Positions 28,966-37,447 of a stretch of 64,000 nucleotides of DNA are shown here, piece by piece. Position numbers and translations under genes: made by a program. Position 1 is the stretch's first letter. The number at the start of each line of letters is the position of its first letter. This DNA is from Bog-105 sp965277855 (GTDB lineage: Bacteria > Acidobacteriota > Terriglobia > Bryobacterales > Bryobacteraceae), in the NCBI GenBank assembly GCA_965277855.1, contig OZ255847.1, positions 5,394,001 to 5,458,000 on the forward strand, given 5' to 3'. The notes under the pieces are model-generated. The model worked only from the letters and a program-made list of their open reading frames with translations. It searched no databases and was not told the DNA's origin.

Positions 28966-30348
28966 TCACCTCGACTTCACGGCGTCAGCGATTTTGCCGA
29001 GCGGCAAAGCGTCTTCCACATGAACGCGGAAACTCACAACCGACGCCGGACCGCGCGCCTCGTTGTACCCGGGATTTACGACATACTGCCAGTCCGCCGC
29101 CACGTAAATCCCTCGGAAAATATGGATGTTGTAATACGTCTCAAAGATCTTCTCCAGCCCATAGGTCAGGCCACCGTCGCCGAGAATGAATCCCAAACCG
29201 CCTAATTGCAGGTAACGGCGGTGATCGCCTGAAATACCATTGGCGATGAAAGCCGCGCCTACTTTGTCGCTCGGCCGGCGCCACAGTTTTCCGTATAAAT
29301 CGGATCCCAGCGAAGCCGTCCGATCGACTTCCGTGTAAGCAAACGACTCATTCGCTCCTTCGTTCCAGCCCAGACGGCCGAATGCACGCCACTGCCCGGT
29401 GAGTTCCTGCTCCACATTAATGCCGAAGCCATACTTCACCCGGCCCTGTTTGCGGTATTCGATTACATCGGGCTTGGCATCCTTACCGGACAGATAACCA
29501 TTAATGGCCTCGCGATAGCTGCCCATATTGGCGTGATTCACGAAACTCAAGAGCCGCAAAACGGAAGGGTGATCAGGGATTGGCGAACGACGCAATTCCA
29601 ACTCGTAGTTCTCGGCCCTGGCGCGTGCCAGATCCCAGTCGAGCTTAATGCCGTTCGCCACGGTAGGCATGAGCATCTCGCCGAAGCGGAACGTCCAGGC
29701 ACGATCGTCATACTCCATCATCAGTCCATATGTGTAGCCGCGGGTGTCGGCGGCATAGTCGTAAGCTCCGTTGTTCACTGCTGTCCAATTCATGAACTGC
29801 AGGTGACTGTCGCTACCCACCGCATTTAAATCGAAGAAGTCAGCAGTACTCATCTTGCCGAGACGAAATTCCAACCGTCGAACCGGCAGAGTGGATTGCA
29901 GAGACAAAGGGTTTCGTATCGCTTCCGCCCTTTCACTGCTCAAGGGCAAAACCCAATGCAGCATCACACGCGAGACATACGGAGCGGAGCCCAGTGTGGG
30001 ATTGCGCACCACGTCTACATTCGTAAAGCCGGCCACTCCGAGCGCTTTGCTAAGGCCAGCTCCGCCCACGCTTTCCACATCGCACAGTATGTCGAGATTT
30101 TGCGTGACTTGAAACCCGGTATAGAGCGTAAGAACCCGAGAAGTATCGTGCTCGGCGTTGCTTTGGAGACTGTTCGGGCCGTTATAGGCGGCCGGAAAGG
30201 AATCGTGTTGCTGGCGTATGAAATTGGCTTGCCCGGATATCCAAAATCTGTTCCAAAAATCCCGATCGGTAGTGGTCGTTGACTCCGCCACCTGGCCGCT
30301 CAGGCAACTTGCAACAAGCAATAGCGATAAAGGCAGAGTGAAGCGCAA
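28966..30348 (-). CDS. OprB-like carbohydrate porin
   Basis: A 460-residue outer-membrane protein with signal peptide (LSLLLVASCLSGQ). It matches the carbohydrate-selective OprB porin family in regions such as DFWNRFWISGQANFIRQQH, RLEFRLGKMSTADFFD and GYTYGLMMEYDDRAWTFRFG. It should form a beta-barrel for passive sugar uptake. The protein ends in KSR rather than the usual aromatic residue, so barrel insertion may rely on an internal signal. It stands alone; no sugar genes are directly linked except manC, which faces it. Confidence 0.8.
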   Translation of the reverse strand: MRFTLPLSLLLVASCLSGQVAESTTTTDRDFWNRFWISGQANFIRQQHDSFPAAYNGPNSLQSNAEHDTSRVLTLYTGFQVTQNLDILCDVESVGGAGLSKALGVAGFTNVDVVRNPTLGSAPYVSRVMLHWVLPLSSERAEAIRNPLSLQSTLPVRRLEFRLGKMSTADFFDLNAVGSDSHLQFMNWTAVNNGAYDYAADTRGYTYGLMMEYDDRAWTFRFGEMLMPTVANGIKLDWDLARARAENYELELRRSPIPDHPSVLRLLSFVNHANMGSYREAINGYLSGKDAKPDVIEYRKQGRVKYGFGINVEQELTGQWRAFGRLGWNEGANESFAYTEVDRTASLGSDLYGKLWRRPSDKVGAAFIANGISGDHRRYLQLGGLGFILGDGGLTYGLEKIFETYYNIHIFRGIYVAADWQYVVNPGYNEARGPASVVSFRVHVEDALPLGKIADAVKSR

Positions 30349-30568
30349 ACCTTTTCATCGTCCGTGTTACTCAAGGCACGTGTCAATCGAACAGCGATCC
30401 TCAACAGCAAAAAGCGCAATTAGTCACTGAACTTTCATATTGTGAGCGCGGAGTTGGAACCGTGAGTGCGCTAGACGGTTAACCGTTTTTATCAGCTGGG
30501 GGTCCGCTGTTCTTCGGCGGCTCACATTGCCCTGAAATGATCAAAAAGGTACACGGATCTAACCAGAC

Positions 30569-31042
30569 ATGAACAGTGACCAAGAGAAGGCCTTGCGTAA
30601 ACAACTCGCGGGCGGCTTGAGCGGTGGTGAATCGCACACGACGTTTGACAAGGTAGTAAAAGATTTCCCGGTGCAAGCGCGCGGTGCGAAGCCGGCAGGC
30701 GCGCCGCATTCGGCCTGGGAACTGGTGGAGCATATGCGAATTGCGCAGCGGGACATTCTGGATTTTTCGCGCAACGCGAAACATACGTCGCCGAAATTTC
30801 CCGAGGGGTATTGGCCTAAAAGCGCAGCACCGCCCAACGAGCAGGCCTGGGACGAAAGTGTGAAGGCGTTTCAAGAAGACGAAAACGCTTTCGCAAAGCT
30901 CTTGCAAGAGGCTGATTTATTCACGCCGCTGGCTCAGGGGGATGGCCAGACCCTACTGCGCGAGGCGGTTGTGCTGGCCAACCACAATTCCTATCAGTTG
31001 GGGCAACTGGTATTTTTGAAGCGAATGATAGAAGCTCACTAG
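30569..31042 (+). CDS. DinB-family protein
   Basis: A 157-residue four-helix protein of the DinB/YfiT-like metal-binding superfamily. The helix ending ELVEHMRIAQRDILDF and the late AVVLANHNSYQLGQLVFL supply the His residues expected for the metal site. Members include thiol transferases and stress-induced proteins; the reaction here is unknown. The ATG is at 30569. Its 3' end is followed at once by the promoter and attenuator of cimA. Confidence 0.8.
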   Translation: MNSDQEKALRKQLAGGLSGGESHTTFDKVVKDFPVQARGAKPAGAPHSAWELVEHMRIAQRDILDFSRNAKHTSPKFPEGYWPKSAAPPNEQAWDESVKAFQEDENAFAKLLQEADLFTPLAQGDGQTLLREAVVLANHNSYQLGQLVFLKRMIEAH

Positions 31043-31043
31043 G

Positions 31044-31049
31044 TATAAT
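31044..31049 (+). promoter_or_regulatory. Consensus -10 box for the cimA leader
   Basis: A perfect TATAAT just after the DinB stop and 16 nt before the leader-peptide ATG. No clear -35 at 17-nt spacing is visible; a TTGAAG at 31016 is 22 nt away, too far for a normal promoter. A start site near 31056 would give a very short 5' end before the leader peptide. Confidence 0.5.
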
Positions 31050-31064
31050 TGGAATTCGGTCTGG

Positions 31065-31124
31065 ATGATTCATCTTCTCGAGAGCGGGCTTATTATTCGC
31101 GTGGCCATTAGCGGCCCTGCCTAG
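31065..31124 (+). CDS. Branched-chain amino acid leader peptide upstream of cimA
   Basis: A 19-codon frame encoding MIHLLESGLIIRVAISGPA. Eight of 19 residues are Leu, Ile or Val, with a run L-I-I-R-V-A-I near the end. It precedes a strong terminator hairpin and the cimA gene, whose pathway makes isoleucine precursors. This is the usual layout of ribosome-mediated attenuation, as in leuL and ivbL leaders. The upstream GGTCTGG is only a weak ribosome site. Confidence 0.7.
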   Translation: MIHLLESGLIIRVAISGPA

Positions 31125-31151
31125 AGACCTCGTGTACGAATTCACTTTCGA

Positions 31152-31195
31152 GGCCACCGGCAGGGGTAACCAGCTGGTGGCCTTTTGCTTTTTCG
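31152..31195 (+). terminator. Attenuator terminator upstream of cimA
   Basis: GGCCACCGGC (31152-31161) pairs with GCTGGTGGCC (31173-31182), ten base pairs with one G-U, around an 11-nt loop, followed by TTTTGCTTTTT. GTGGCC at 31101-31106, inside the leader peptide, can pair instead with GGCCAC at 31152-31157 and so compete as an antiterminator. Confidence 0.75.
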
Positions 31196-31240
31196 GGAAG
31201 CGGTTTTGCATAGACAAAGAAAGTTGCGACAGAAACAGTC

Positions 31241-32854
31241 ATGAGAGTCTTCACATTCGATACAACGCTGCGGGACGGAACGCAAGGCGAATCGGTCTCG
31301 TTTTCGGTGGACGATAAGATTTCGATTGCCGAGAAGCTCGACGAACTAGGGATCGATTACATCGAGGGCGGATGGCCGGGTTCGAATCCAAGAGACAAAG
31401 AGTTTTTCGAGCGGGCCAAGAGTCTGAAGCTGAAGCACGCCAAGCTGACAGCGTTCGGAGCGACGCGTTTTGCCAAAAATTCCGTAGACCGTGATCCGAA
31501 TGTAGCGGAGTTGCTGGGGGCGGCCACACCGGTGGTTTCCATCTTCGGGAAGACGTGGGACTTTCACGTGCGGTGTGCGCTGGGGATCTCGGAAGACGAG
31601 AACCTGGAACTGATTTCCGACACCGTACGGCATCTCATCGAGCACGGGCGGGAAGTGGTGTATGACGCGGAGCACTTCTTCGATGGCTACCTGGCAAATC
31701 CGAAGTATGCTTTGCAAACGCTGGAAGCGGCAAAGACGGCGGGCGCCGATGTACTCTGTCTGTGCGATACCAATGGCGGCACGGTACCCGGCAAAATAGC
31801 GGAAATGGTGCGCGTGGTGTGCGACAGATTCTCGGGCGTAGTTGGTATTCACTGCCATAACGATGCGGAACTGGCAGTGGCGAATACGCTGGCGGCGGTG
31901 GAAGCAGGTGCGACCCATGTGCAGGGAACGATCAACGGGTATGGCGAACGCTGCGGCAATGCGAATCTGTGTTCCATTCTGCCGAACCTCGAGCTGAAGC
32001 TGGGGCACACCACCATCGGGCCCGAGCAGTTGAAGAACTTGACGGGCGTGGCGCGCTTCGTGGCGGAGATGGCGAATCTGACGGTGCGTCGGGAGCAGGC
32101 GTACGTCGGTCCGAGCGCGTTTGCGCATAAGGGCGGTATCCACGTAAGTGCCGTGATGAAAGACTCGGCCACCTATGAGCATGTGCAGCCCGAGCTGGTA
32201 GGAAACCGCCAGCGAGTGTTGCTGAGCGATCTGTCGGGCCGCGGAAATGTGGCCTACAAACTGACGCAGCTGGGATTGAACGACGGATTAAATGATGTGG
32301 CGACCCGTCACCTGTTGCAGCGGATCAAGCAAATGGAGCATCAGGGTTACGATTTCGAATCGGCCGAGGGCACGTTTGAACTGTTGGTGCGGGAAGCGGC
32401 TTATCCGGAGTTTCACCCGTTTGAAGTCGTGAAATACGAGGTGTCGACGAAGCTCCAAAGCGGAACCGAGGAAACGATCACGACAGCGAGTGTGACAATG
32501 CGGGTTGCGGATGCCGTTCATTCGTCAACCGCGATCGGACATGGACCAGTCCATGCGCTGGATTTGTGTCTGCGGCAATGCCTGGCGTCAGTTTACCCGG
32601 CCATCACCAATGTGCGACTGACCGATTACAAGGTGCGCGTGCTGGGCGGCAAAGGCGGGACCGAATCGAAAGTACGCGTGCTGGTGGAATGGAGCGATCA
32701 CAAGAAGAGCTGGGCCACAGTGGGCATTTCAGACAACGTTATCGATGCGAGCTGGCATGCGCTAGTGGATGCACTGAGACTCGAGCTGATGCGGCTGAGC
32801 GAGAGCAAGGACGAGGCGACACCTGGCGCTCGCGATTTCAGCTGGGCGGTGTGA
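31241..32854 (+). CDS. cimA: (R)-citramalate synthase
   Basis: A 537-residue enzyme of the 2-isopropylmalate/citramalate synthase family. It condenses pyruvate and acetyl-CoA to (R)-citramalate, opening the threonine-independent isoleucine route. The start FTFDTTLRDGTQGESVSFS and IDYIEGGWPGSNPRD are typical of the long CimA subtype rather than LeuA. CLCDTNGGTVP and GIHCHNDAELAVANTLAAVEAGA are metal and catalytic segments. Residues about 400-520 are the LeuA-type allosteric dimer domain. The upstream branched-chain leader supports the pathway assignment. The antiporter gene begins 3 nt after its stop, so both are co-expressed. Confidence 0.92.
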   Translation: MRVFTFDTTLRDGTQGESVSFSVDDKISIAEKLDELGIDYIEGGWPGSNPRDKEFFERAKSLKLKHAKLTAFGATRFAKNSVDRDPNVAELLGAATPVVSIFGKTWDFHVRCALGISEDENLELISDTVRHLIEHGREVVYDAEHFFDGYLANPKYALQTLEAAKTAGADVLCLCDTNGGTVPGKIAEMVRVVCDRFSGVVGIHCHNDAELAVANTLAAVEAGATHVQGTINGYGERCGNANLCSILPNLELKLGHTTIGPEQLKNLTGVARFVAEMANLTVRREQAYVGPSAFAHKGGIHVSAVMKDSATYEHVQPELVGNRQRVLLSDLSGRGNVAYKLTQLGLNDGLNDVATRHLLQRIKQMEHQGYDFESAEGTFELLVREAAYPEFHPFEVVKYEVSTKLQSGTEETITTASVTMRVADAVHSSTAIGHGPVHALDLCLRQCLASVYPAITNVRLTDYKVRVLGGKGGTESKVRVLVEWSDHKKSWATVGISDNVIDASWHALVDALRLELMRLSESKDEATPGARDFSWAV

Positions 32855-32857
32855 GCG

Positions 32858-34456
32858 GTGACCGCGTTTAGTCCCGAGCAGTTTGTTGCAACGCTGGCCT
32901 TAATTGGCGCAGTGATTGTGCTTTCCGCTTTGTTGTCCGGGCTGGTAGAGAAAACGGGACTGCCGCAGGTAGCCGTTTTTCTCGGATTGGGAGCGGCTAT
33001 CGGGCCTTATGGGCTGAACCTCATAAATGTCGATTTGCACTCGCCTACCTTGCGGGTAGTTGCGACGCTGAGCCTGGTAATGGTGTTGTTTACGGATGCG
33101 GTGTCGCTGAACCTGGCCGAGGTCCGGAGAAACCCGCTGCTGTCGGTCCTGGTGCTGGGGCCGGGAACGCTCTTTTCGGCGCTGCTGATCGGGTGGTGTT
33201 CGTGGTGGCTGCTGGGATTGCCCGCGGCAGCGGCGCTGATTCTGGGAGCGGCGCTGGCATCTACTGATCCGGTGATGCTGCGGGCGCTGCTGGCAAAACC
33301 GGGCATCGATCCAGCGGTGCGGCAAGCGCTGCGGCTCGAGGGTGGCATGAACGATGCCTTATTGCTGCCTTTAGTGCTGATCGGCGTCACTCTGCTGTCT
33401 AGGGGACACGCGCAAGCGGCGAGTGAATGGGCGCATCTGGGGATGAGTGTACTGGTGCTGAGTCCAGCGGCTGGGATCATCGTGGGGCTGGGCGCGGTGG
33501 GCATGCTGGAACTCGTGCGTAAACGGATTGGAGTGCGGCGCGATTATGAATCGATCTATTCGTTAGGTGTGGCGTTTGCGGCATTCGCGGCGGCGGAAGC
33601 GGTCCATGGAAGCGGCTTCCTGGCGGCGTTTGCGGCAGGGCTAACCATATCGGCGCTCGATGTGGAGTTGTGCGACTGCTTTCTCGAATATGGCGAGACC
33701 ACTGCGGAAATGGCGCTCATGTTTACTTTTGTACTGTTCGGTATGTCAGTGATCTGGAAGGGTCTCGGTATCGCGGGTGGCGTTACGCTGCTATTCGTGC
33801 TAGCGGTATTCGTGGCGCGTCCAGTGGCATTCCTCCCGGCGCTGCTGCCGACCAAACTATCGTGGAAGAACCGCGGCATAATCGCCTGGTATGGTCCGCG
33901 TGGACTGAGTTCACTGCTGCTGATATTGCTGCCGGTGTTTGCGGGAGCGGCTTATAGCGAACGCCTGTTGTCAATCTGTTGTTTGGTAGTTCTATTTTCC
34001 GTCGTGCTGCACGGACTTTCTCCAAGCGTTCTATGTAGGAAGCCGCCGGCTGAAGAAAGAGAGCCCGCACCAGTCGCGGCAGTGCCCGTCTTCAAGGCAG
34101 ACAGTGCGGCTGAACTGAGCAATGCGGACTATATCTCGTTGAGCGAGGTGCAAGCGCTTGGGAGTGAAGCCGTGGTGGTGGATGCGCGTAGCGTCCGCAC
34201 CTATGAAGAAAGCGATGAAACAATTCCCGGCGCGGTGCGACTGTCGCCCGAGTATCCGGCGCGCGATGCGATGCGTTACGGTATCTCAAAAGCCTCCGTG
34301 CTGGCCGTCGTCTGTGCTTGACCGAACGAAGCGACGAGCGCCCGGGTGGCGCTGGAATTGAGGCAGGCGGGTTGGACGAAAGCGCGGGCGCTCCGTGGCG
34401 GATGGACGGAGTGGGTCAAGAAGGGAATGCCGGTAGTACGGCGCGTGATGGGATGA
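32858..34456 (+). CDS. Cation/proton antiporter-rhodanese fusion with in-frame UGA (candidate selenoprotein)
   Basis: Codons 1-390 encode a CPA1/NhaP-type antiporter of about 12 membrane helices (LGAALASTDPVMLRALLAKPG and LRLEGGMNDALLLPLVL are family blocks). A linker leads to a rhodanese domain from about residue 425 (VVVDARSVRTYEESDETIPGA). Codon 488 (34319-34321) is TGA, in frame; translation past it gives PNEATSARVALELRQAGW, ALRGGWTEWVKKGMP and a stop at 34454. In this rhodanese type the residue before PNE is the catalytic cysteine. It is either selenocysteine or a single-base nonsense mutation. If UGA stops, the protein ends at 34321 without an active sulfurtransferase. GTG start at 32858, coupled to cimA. 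Confidence 0.7.
34337..34353 (+). promoter_or_regulatory. Candidate bacterial SECIS hairpin
   Basis: AGCGCC (34337-34342) pairs perfectly with GGCGCT (34348-34353) around a CGGGT loop. The loop begins 21 nt after the in-frame UGA at 34319, within the usual range for bacterial SECIS elements, and has G as its second base. No bulged U is seen, and short GC hairpins are common in such DNA, so this is suggestive only. Confidence 0.4.
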
Positions 34457-34476
34457 GATCGGAATTTCATCCCGGC

Positions 34477-35229
34477 CTAATGCACCTTCCCGGCTGAGTT
34501 CTCGAGAACAACGTTTGACAGCACCGCGGTATCCGATTTGTCTGGAAGATGCGAGCAGAAGCCAATGCCCGCATAAAAAGGTTTATCGAAGTGCAGGATT
34601 ACCGGCGGCCCAAACTGGTGCATCGGTTCCCCTTCGAGACTAATAAAGATAGCGATTGAATCGCCGCGCTTCTCGAGACCGATACGTTTGGCCATAACCT
34701 TAGCGAGTGAACCGCCGAAACGATATTGCATGTCGGTGATCAGAGCACCCCGATCCGGACGCTGCGCCAAGTGGATCATGCCGGTACCGTGCTCGGCGGC
34801 CATGGCTTCCCTGGCGTCGTCGTCCAGGGTCTGGCGAATAATCAGTATCGCTTTGCGGTCATTGTAGCCGTTCGGATCTGGAAACGCGGCGTCGGCCGCG
34901 AGGGAGACGTCGCTCGACATCTTCTTCCAGAGAAAACGGAACTCGTCGCGCGAATACCAGACGTTGTAACCGGCCGAATTGATGGTGTACTGCTTTGTAC
35001 CGGGGTCGTAGCTGGCGCTCCCAGGCACCACTGCGGCGCCAATGTCGGATTGTCCTTCAAACAGCCCGATCGGTGTATCGAAATTCCGGCTCGGCCGGTG
35101 GAAATCTGCTGGCGGTGGAACCTGCTTGTGCGTGGGAGAGCCCGGCCAAGCCCAGTCCGGCACGGCGGGTGCTTGTGCGGCTGCCAGATAGGGCGTCGCG
35201 AACAGCATGACAAGGAGTCTCGAATGCAT
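34477..35229 (-). CDS. Secreted DUF1349/concanavalin-like protein
   Basis: A 250-residue exported protein (signal MHSRLLVMLFATPYLAAAQ). Its body reads as a beta-sandwich with alternating strands: FDTPIGLFEGQSDIGA, YTINSAGYNVWYSRDEF, LAADAAFPDPNGYNDRKAIL, LIIRQTLDDDA. This resembles the DUF1349/LamG-like domain that acidobacteria also place in front of TolB-like propellers. Binding of a carbohydrate is possible; no catalytic residues are recognised. Convergent with the antiporter gene. Confidence 0.6.
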   Translation of the reverse strand: MHSRLLVMLFATPYLAAAQAPAVPDWAWPGSPTHKQVPPPADFHRPSRNFDTPIGLFEGQSDIGAAVVPGSASYDPGTKQYTINSAGYNVWYSRDEFRFLWKKMSSDVSLAADAAFPDPNGYNDRKAILIIRQTLDDDAREAMAAEHGTGMIHLAQRPDRGALITDMQYRFGGSLAKVMAKRIGLEKRGDSIAIFISLEGEPMHQFGPPVILHFDKPFYAGIGFCSHLPDKSDTAVLSNVVLENSAGKVH

Positions 35230-35263
35230 AACGAAGGAACTCTAGCAGACTGCGAGCTGGCAA

Positions 35264-36013
35264 TTAGAAATAGCCGTAAGCCAGCCAGCCGCCATCCACG
35301 TACAGGGAGTGGCCGGTGATGAAGCTGGCCTTGTCGCTGAGCAGGAATGACACCGCGTCCGCCACGTCGGCGGGTTGTGCCAGCCGTCCTAAGGGAATGC
35401 GCCGTTTGATCTGCGCTTCGTCGACATTGCCCTCTGCTATGTTGCGCTGGGTCATCTCGGTGGCGACATAGGCCGGACCGACGGCGTTGACTCGGATACG
35501 TTTTTCGGCCCATTCGATCGCCAGCACTTTAGTGAGCATGGCGACGCCGGCCTTGGCGCAGCAGTAGGCGGCGCGGCGGGGGAACGCGGCCTCGGCATTT
35601 GTGCTGGTAATAAACACAATCGCCCCACCCGTTTCGATCATGCGCCGGGCGCAAGCCTGGGCCAGATAAAACGCGCCATTTAGCTGGACATCCACCATCC
35701 GCGCCCACTCGGCGGGCGACAAACTCAGGCTATCGTGCGGCTTGCTGAAGCCGGCGCAATTTACCATTCCGTCCAGGCGGCCGAACTTCTCGATAGCAGC
35801 TTGAACCACCGCCTCACACTGCTCAGGTCTGGTGATATCGCACGCCAACCCGATGGCGCGGTCTGCTGTTGCGATGGCGGCGGCCTTTGCCTCAGCCTGA
35901 GTGGCATTCAGATCGGCAATCACCAATTGCGCGCCCTCGGATGCCAGTTGCGCGCTGACGTCGGCGCCAATCCCGCCAGCGCCGCCCGAGACCAGGATCA
36001 CTCTGTTTTGCAT
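35264..36013 (-). CDS. Short-chain dehydrogenase/reductase
   Basis: A classical SDR of about 249 residues. The cofactor loop is VSGGAGGIG, an acidic residue after the second strand (VIADLN) suggests NAD preference, and the catalytic set is N (VNCAG), S (ITSTN), and Y-x-x-x-K in AAYCCAKAG. The C-terminal SFITGHSLYVDGGW is standard. The ATG at 36013 starts right before the Rossmann strand; an upstream ATG at 36037 adds eight residues and cannot be excluded. Divergent from the Gfo/Idh/MocA gene. Confidence 0.88.
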   Translation of the reverse strand: MQNRVILVSGGAGGIGADVSAQLASEGAQLVIADLNATQAEAKAAAIATADRAIGLACDITRPEQCEAVVQAAIEKFGRLDGMVNCAGFSKPHDSLSLSPAEWARMVDVQLNGAFYLAQACARRMIETGGAIVFITSTNAEAAFPRRAAYCCAKAGVAMLTKVLAIEWAEKRIRVNAVGPAYVATEMTQRNIAEGNVDEAQIKRRIPLGRLAQPADVADAVSFLLSDKASFITGHSLYVDGGWLAYGYF

Positions 36014-36057
36014 GTGAGTTTGACATAATTGCGCCATTCGATGAAACGAGTTAATTC

Positions 36058-37371
36058 ATGAGTCCCCGTATTCCCCGCCGCGCCCTGCTTCAAGCGACAG
36101 GTTTGTCGCTGGCAGCGTTCGCTGCTTCCAAGCCGCCGTCTTCAACAGGAGAACGCATTCGATTTGGGATTATCGGCGTCGGCATGGAAGGCTCGGGCGT
36201 GCTCGAGAATGCGATCGCTCTTCCGGGCATCGAGTGTGTCGGGGCGGCCGATCTCTATGACGGGCGTCACACGCTGGCTAAAGAGATCACCGGAAATCCG
36301 AATTTGTTTACGACCCGCAACTATCACGAGCTGCTGCAGCGGAAAGACGTCGATTGCATACTTGCGGCGGTCCCCGATCACTGGCATAGGCGCGTGGTAG
36401 TAGACGCCTGTAATGCCGGCAAAGATATCTATTGCGAGAAGCCGATGTCGCACAGTGCGCCGGAAGGGTTCGAAATGGTGGAGGCGGCGAAGAGAAACAA
36501 GCGCATCGTGCAGATCGGGTCGCAGCGAGTGAGTTCGTCGCTGTGCGCGAAGGCGCGAGAGTTGTATGCGGCGGGCGCGATCGGCGAGATAGAAATGGTG
36601 GAGTTGACGTTCGGCCGCAACAGTCCTACAGGCGCCTGGGAATATCCACCGCCGCTCGATCTTTCGCCCAGCAACCTCGACTGGAATACCTGGCTGAATG
36701 AGGCACCTAAGATTCCGTTCAGTGCGGAACGATTTGCCCGGTGGCGATGCTGGAAGGAATACGGCACGGGTGTAGGCGGCGACCTGATGGTTCATCTGAT
36801 TAGCGGCATGTTATTTACTCTGGGTTGGAACGAAGCTCCGAAATCGGCGTCAGCGCTGGGCGGCATATTCCGCTGGAAAGACGGACGTAACATGCCCGAT
36901 TTTCATGCCGTGTTGTTCGACTATCACGGCATTCCGGTCTACGTGAGACTGGATCTCGGCTCAGAGACACCGGAGGTGGCGCGATTCATGGGTCCGAAAG
37001 GCGTGATGGAGGCTCAATCCTCCAGCTTGCGAGTGTTTCCTCAAACCGGGAAGGATACGGAACCGAGTTATTACTCAAGCGGGTTTCCGGCGAAGATGAG
37101 GGCCGAGTATGTGGCGCAATGGCATGCTCAGCATCCGCGCCACTTAGGTAAGGAGTTGCTCTCCGATACGATCACTTACCAGGGGCCGGACTGGGATGAC
37201 CTGAAGCCACATCTATGGAATTTCTTCCAAGCGACTAAGACACGCCATCCGGTAGCAGAAGACGCGGTATTCGGAAACCATGCTGCGCTTGCCTGTCACA
37301 TGGCGAATGAGTCGTATTTCCAGAAGAAACAAGTGTTCTGGAATGGCGAAGCGCGGAGTATTTCCGTTTGA
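36058..37371 (+). CDS. Gfo/Idh/MocA-family oxidoreductase, probably exported
   Basis: A 437-residue NAD(P)-dependent oxidoreductase. The N-terminus has paired arginines and an Ala-rich hydrophobic stretch (RIPRRALLQATGLSLAAFAA), like the exported acidobacterial and planctomycete members. The Rossmann motif is FGIIGVGMEG; the EKP motif is CEKPMSH; a C-terminal sugar-type alpha/beta domain follows. Members act on cyclic polyols and sugars. No substrate evidence is present. The adjacent divergent SDR may act in the same pathway, which is inference. Confidence 0.85.
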   Translation: MSPRIPRRALLQATGLSLAAFAASKPPSSTGERIRFGIIGVGMEGSGVLENAIALPGIECVGAADLYDGRHTLAKEITGNPNLFTTRNYHELLQRKDVDCILAAVPDHWHRRVVVDACNAGKDIYCEKPMSHSAPEGFEMVEAAKRNKRIVQIGSQRVSSSLCAKARELYAAGAIGEIEMVELTFGRNSPTGAWEYPPPLDLSPSNLDWNTWLNEAPKIPFSAERFARWRCWKEYGTGVGGDLMVHLISGMLFTLGWNEAPKSASALGGIFRWKDGRNMPDFHAVLFDYHGIPVYVRLDLGSETPEVARFMGPKGVMEAQSSSLRVFPQTGKDTEPSYYSSGFPAKMRAEYVAQWHAQHPRHLGKELLSDTITYQGPDWDDLKPHLWNFFQATKTRHPVAEDAVFGNHAALACHMANESYFQKKQVFWNGEARSISV

Positions 37372-37447
37372 GCTGTGCCTGTTTTGGACTGCGGAATGGT
37401 CAAACTAAGGACGCGGTTCGCCACTCGCTATCATGAGTCTTTATTGA

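Noticed and set aside
31376..31390. A tRNA T-arm-like GGTTCGAATCC
   Set aside because: It lies inside cimA (codons for PGSNPRD) and no acceptor, D-arm or anticodon stem can be built around it.
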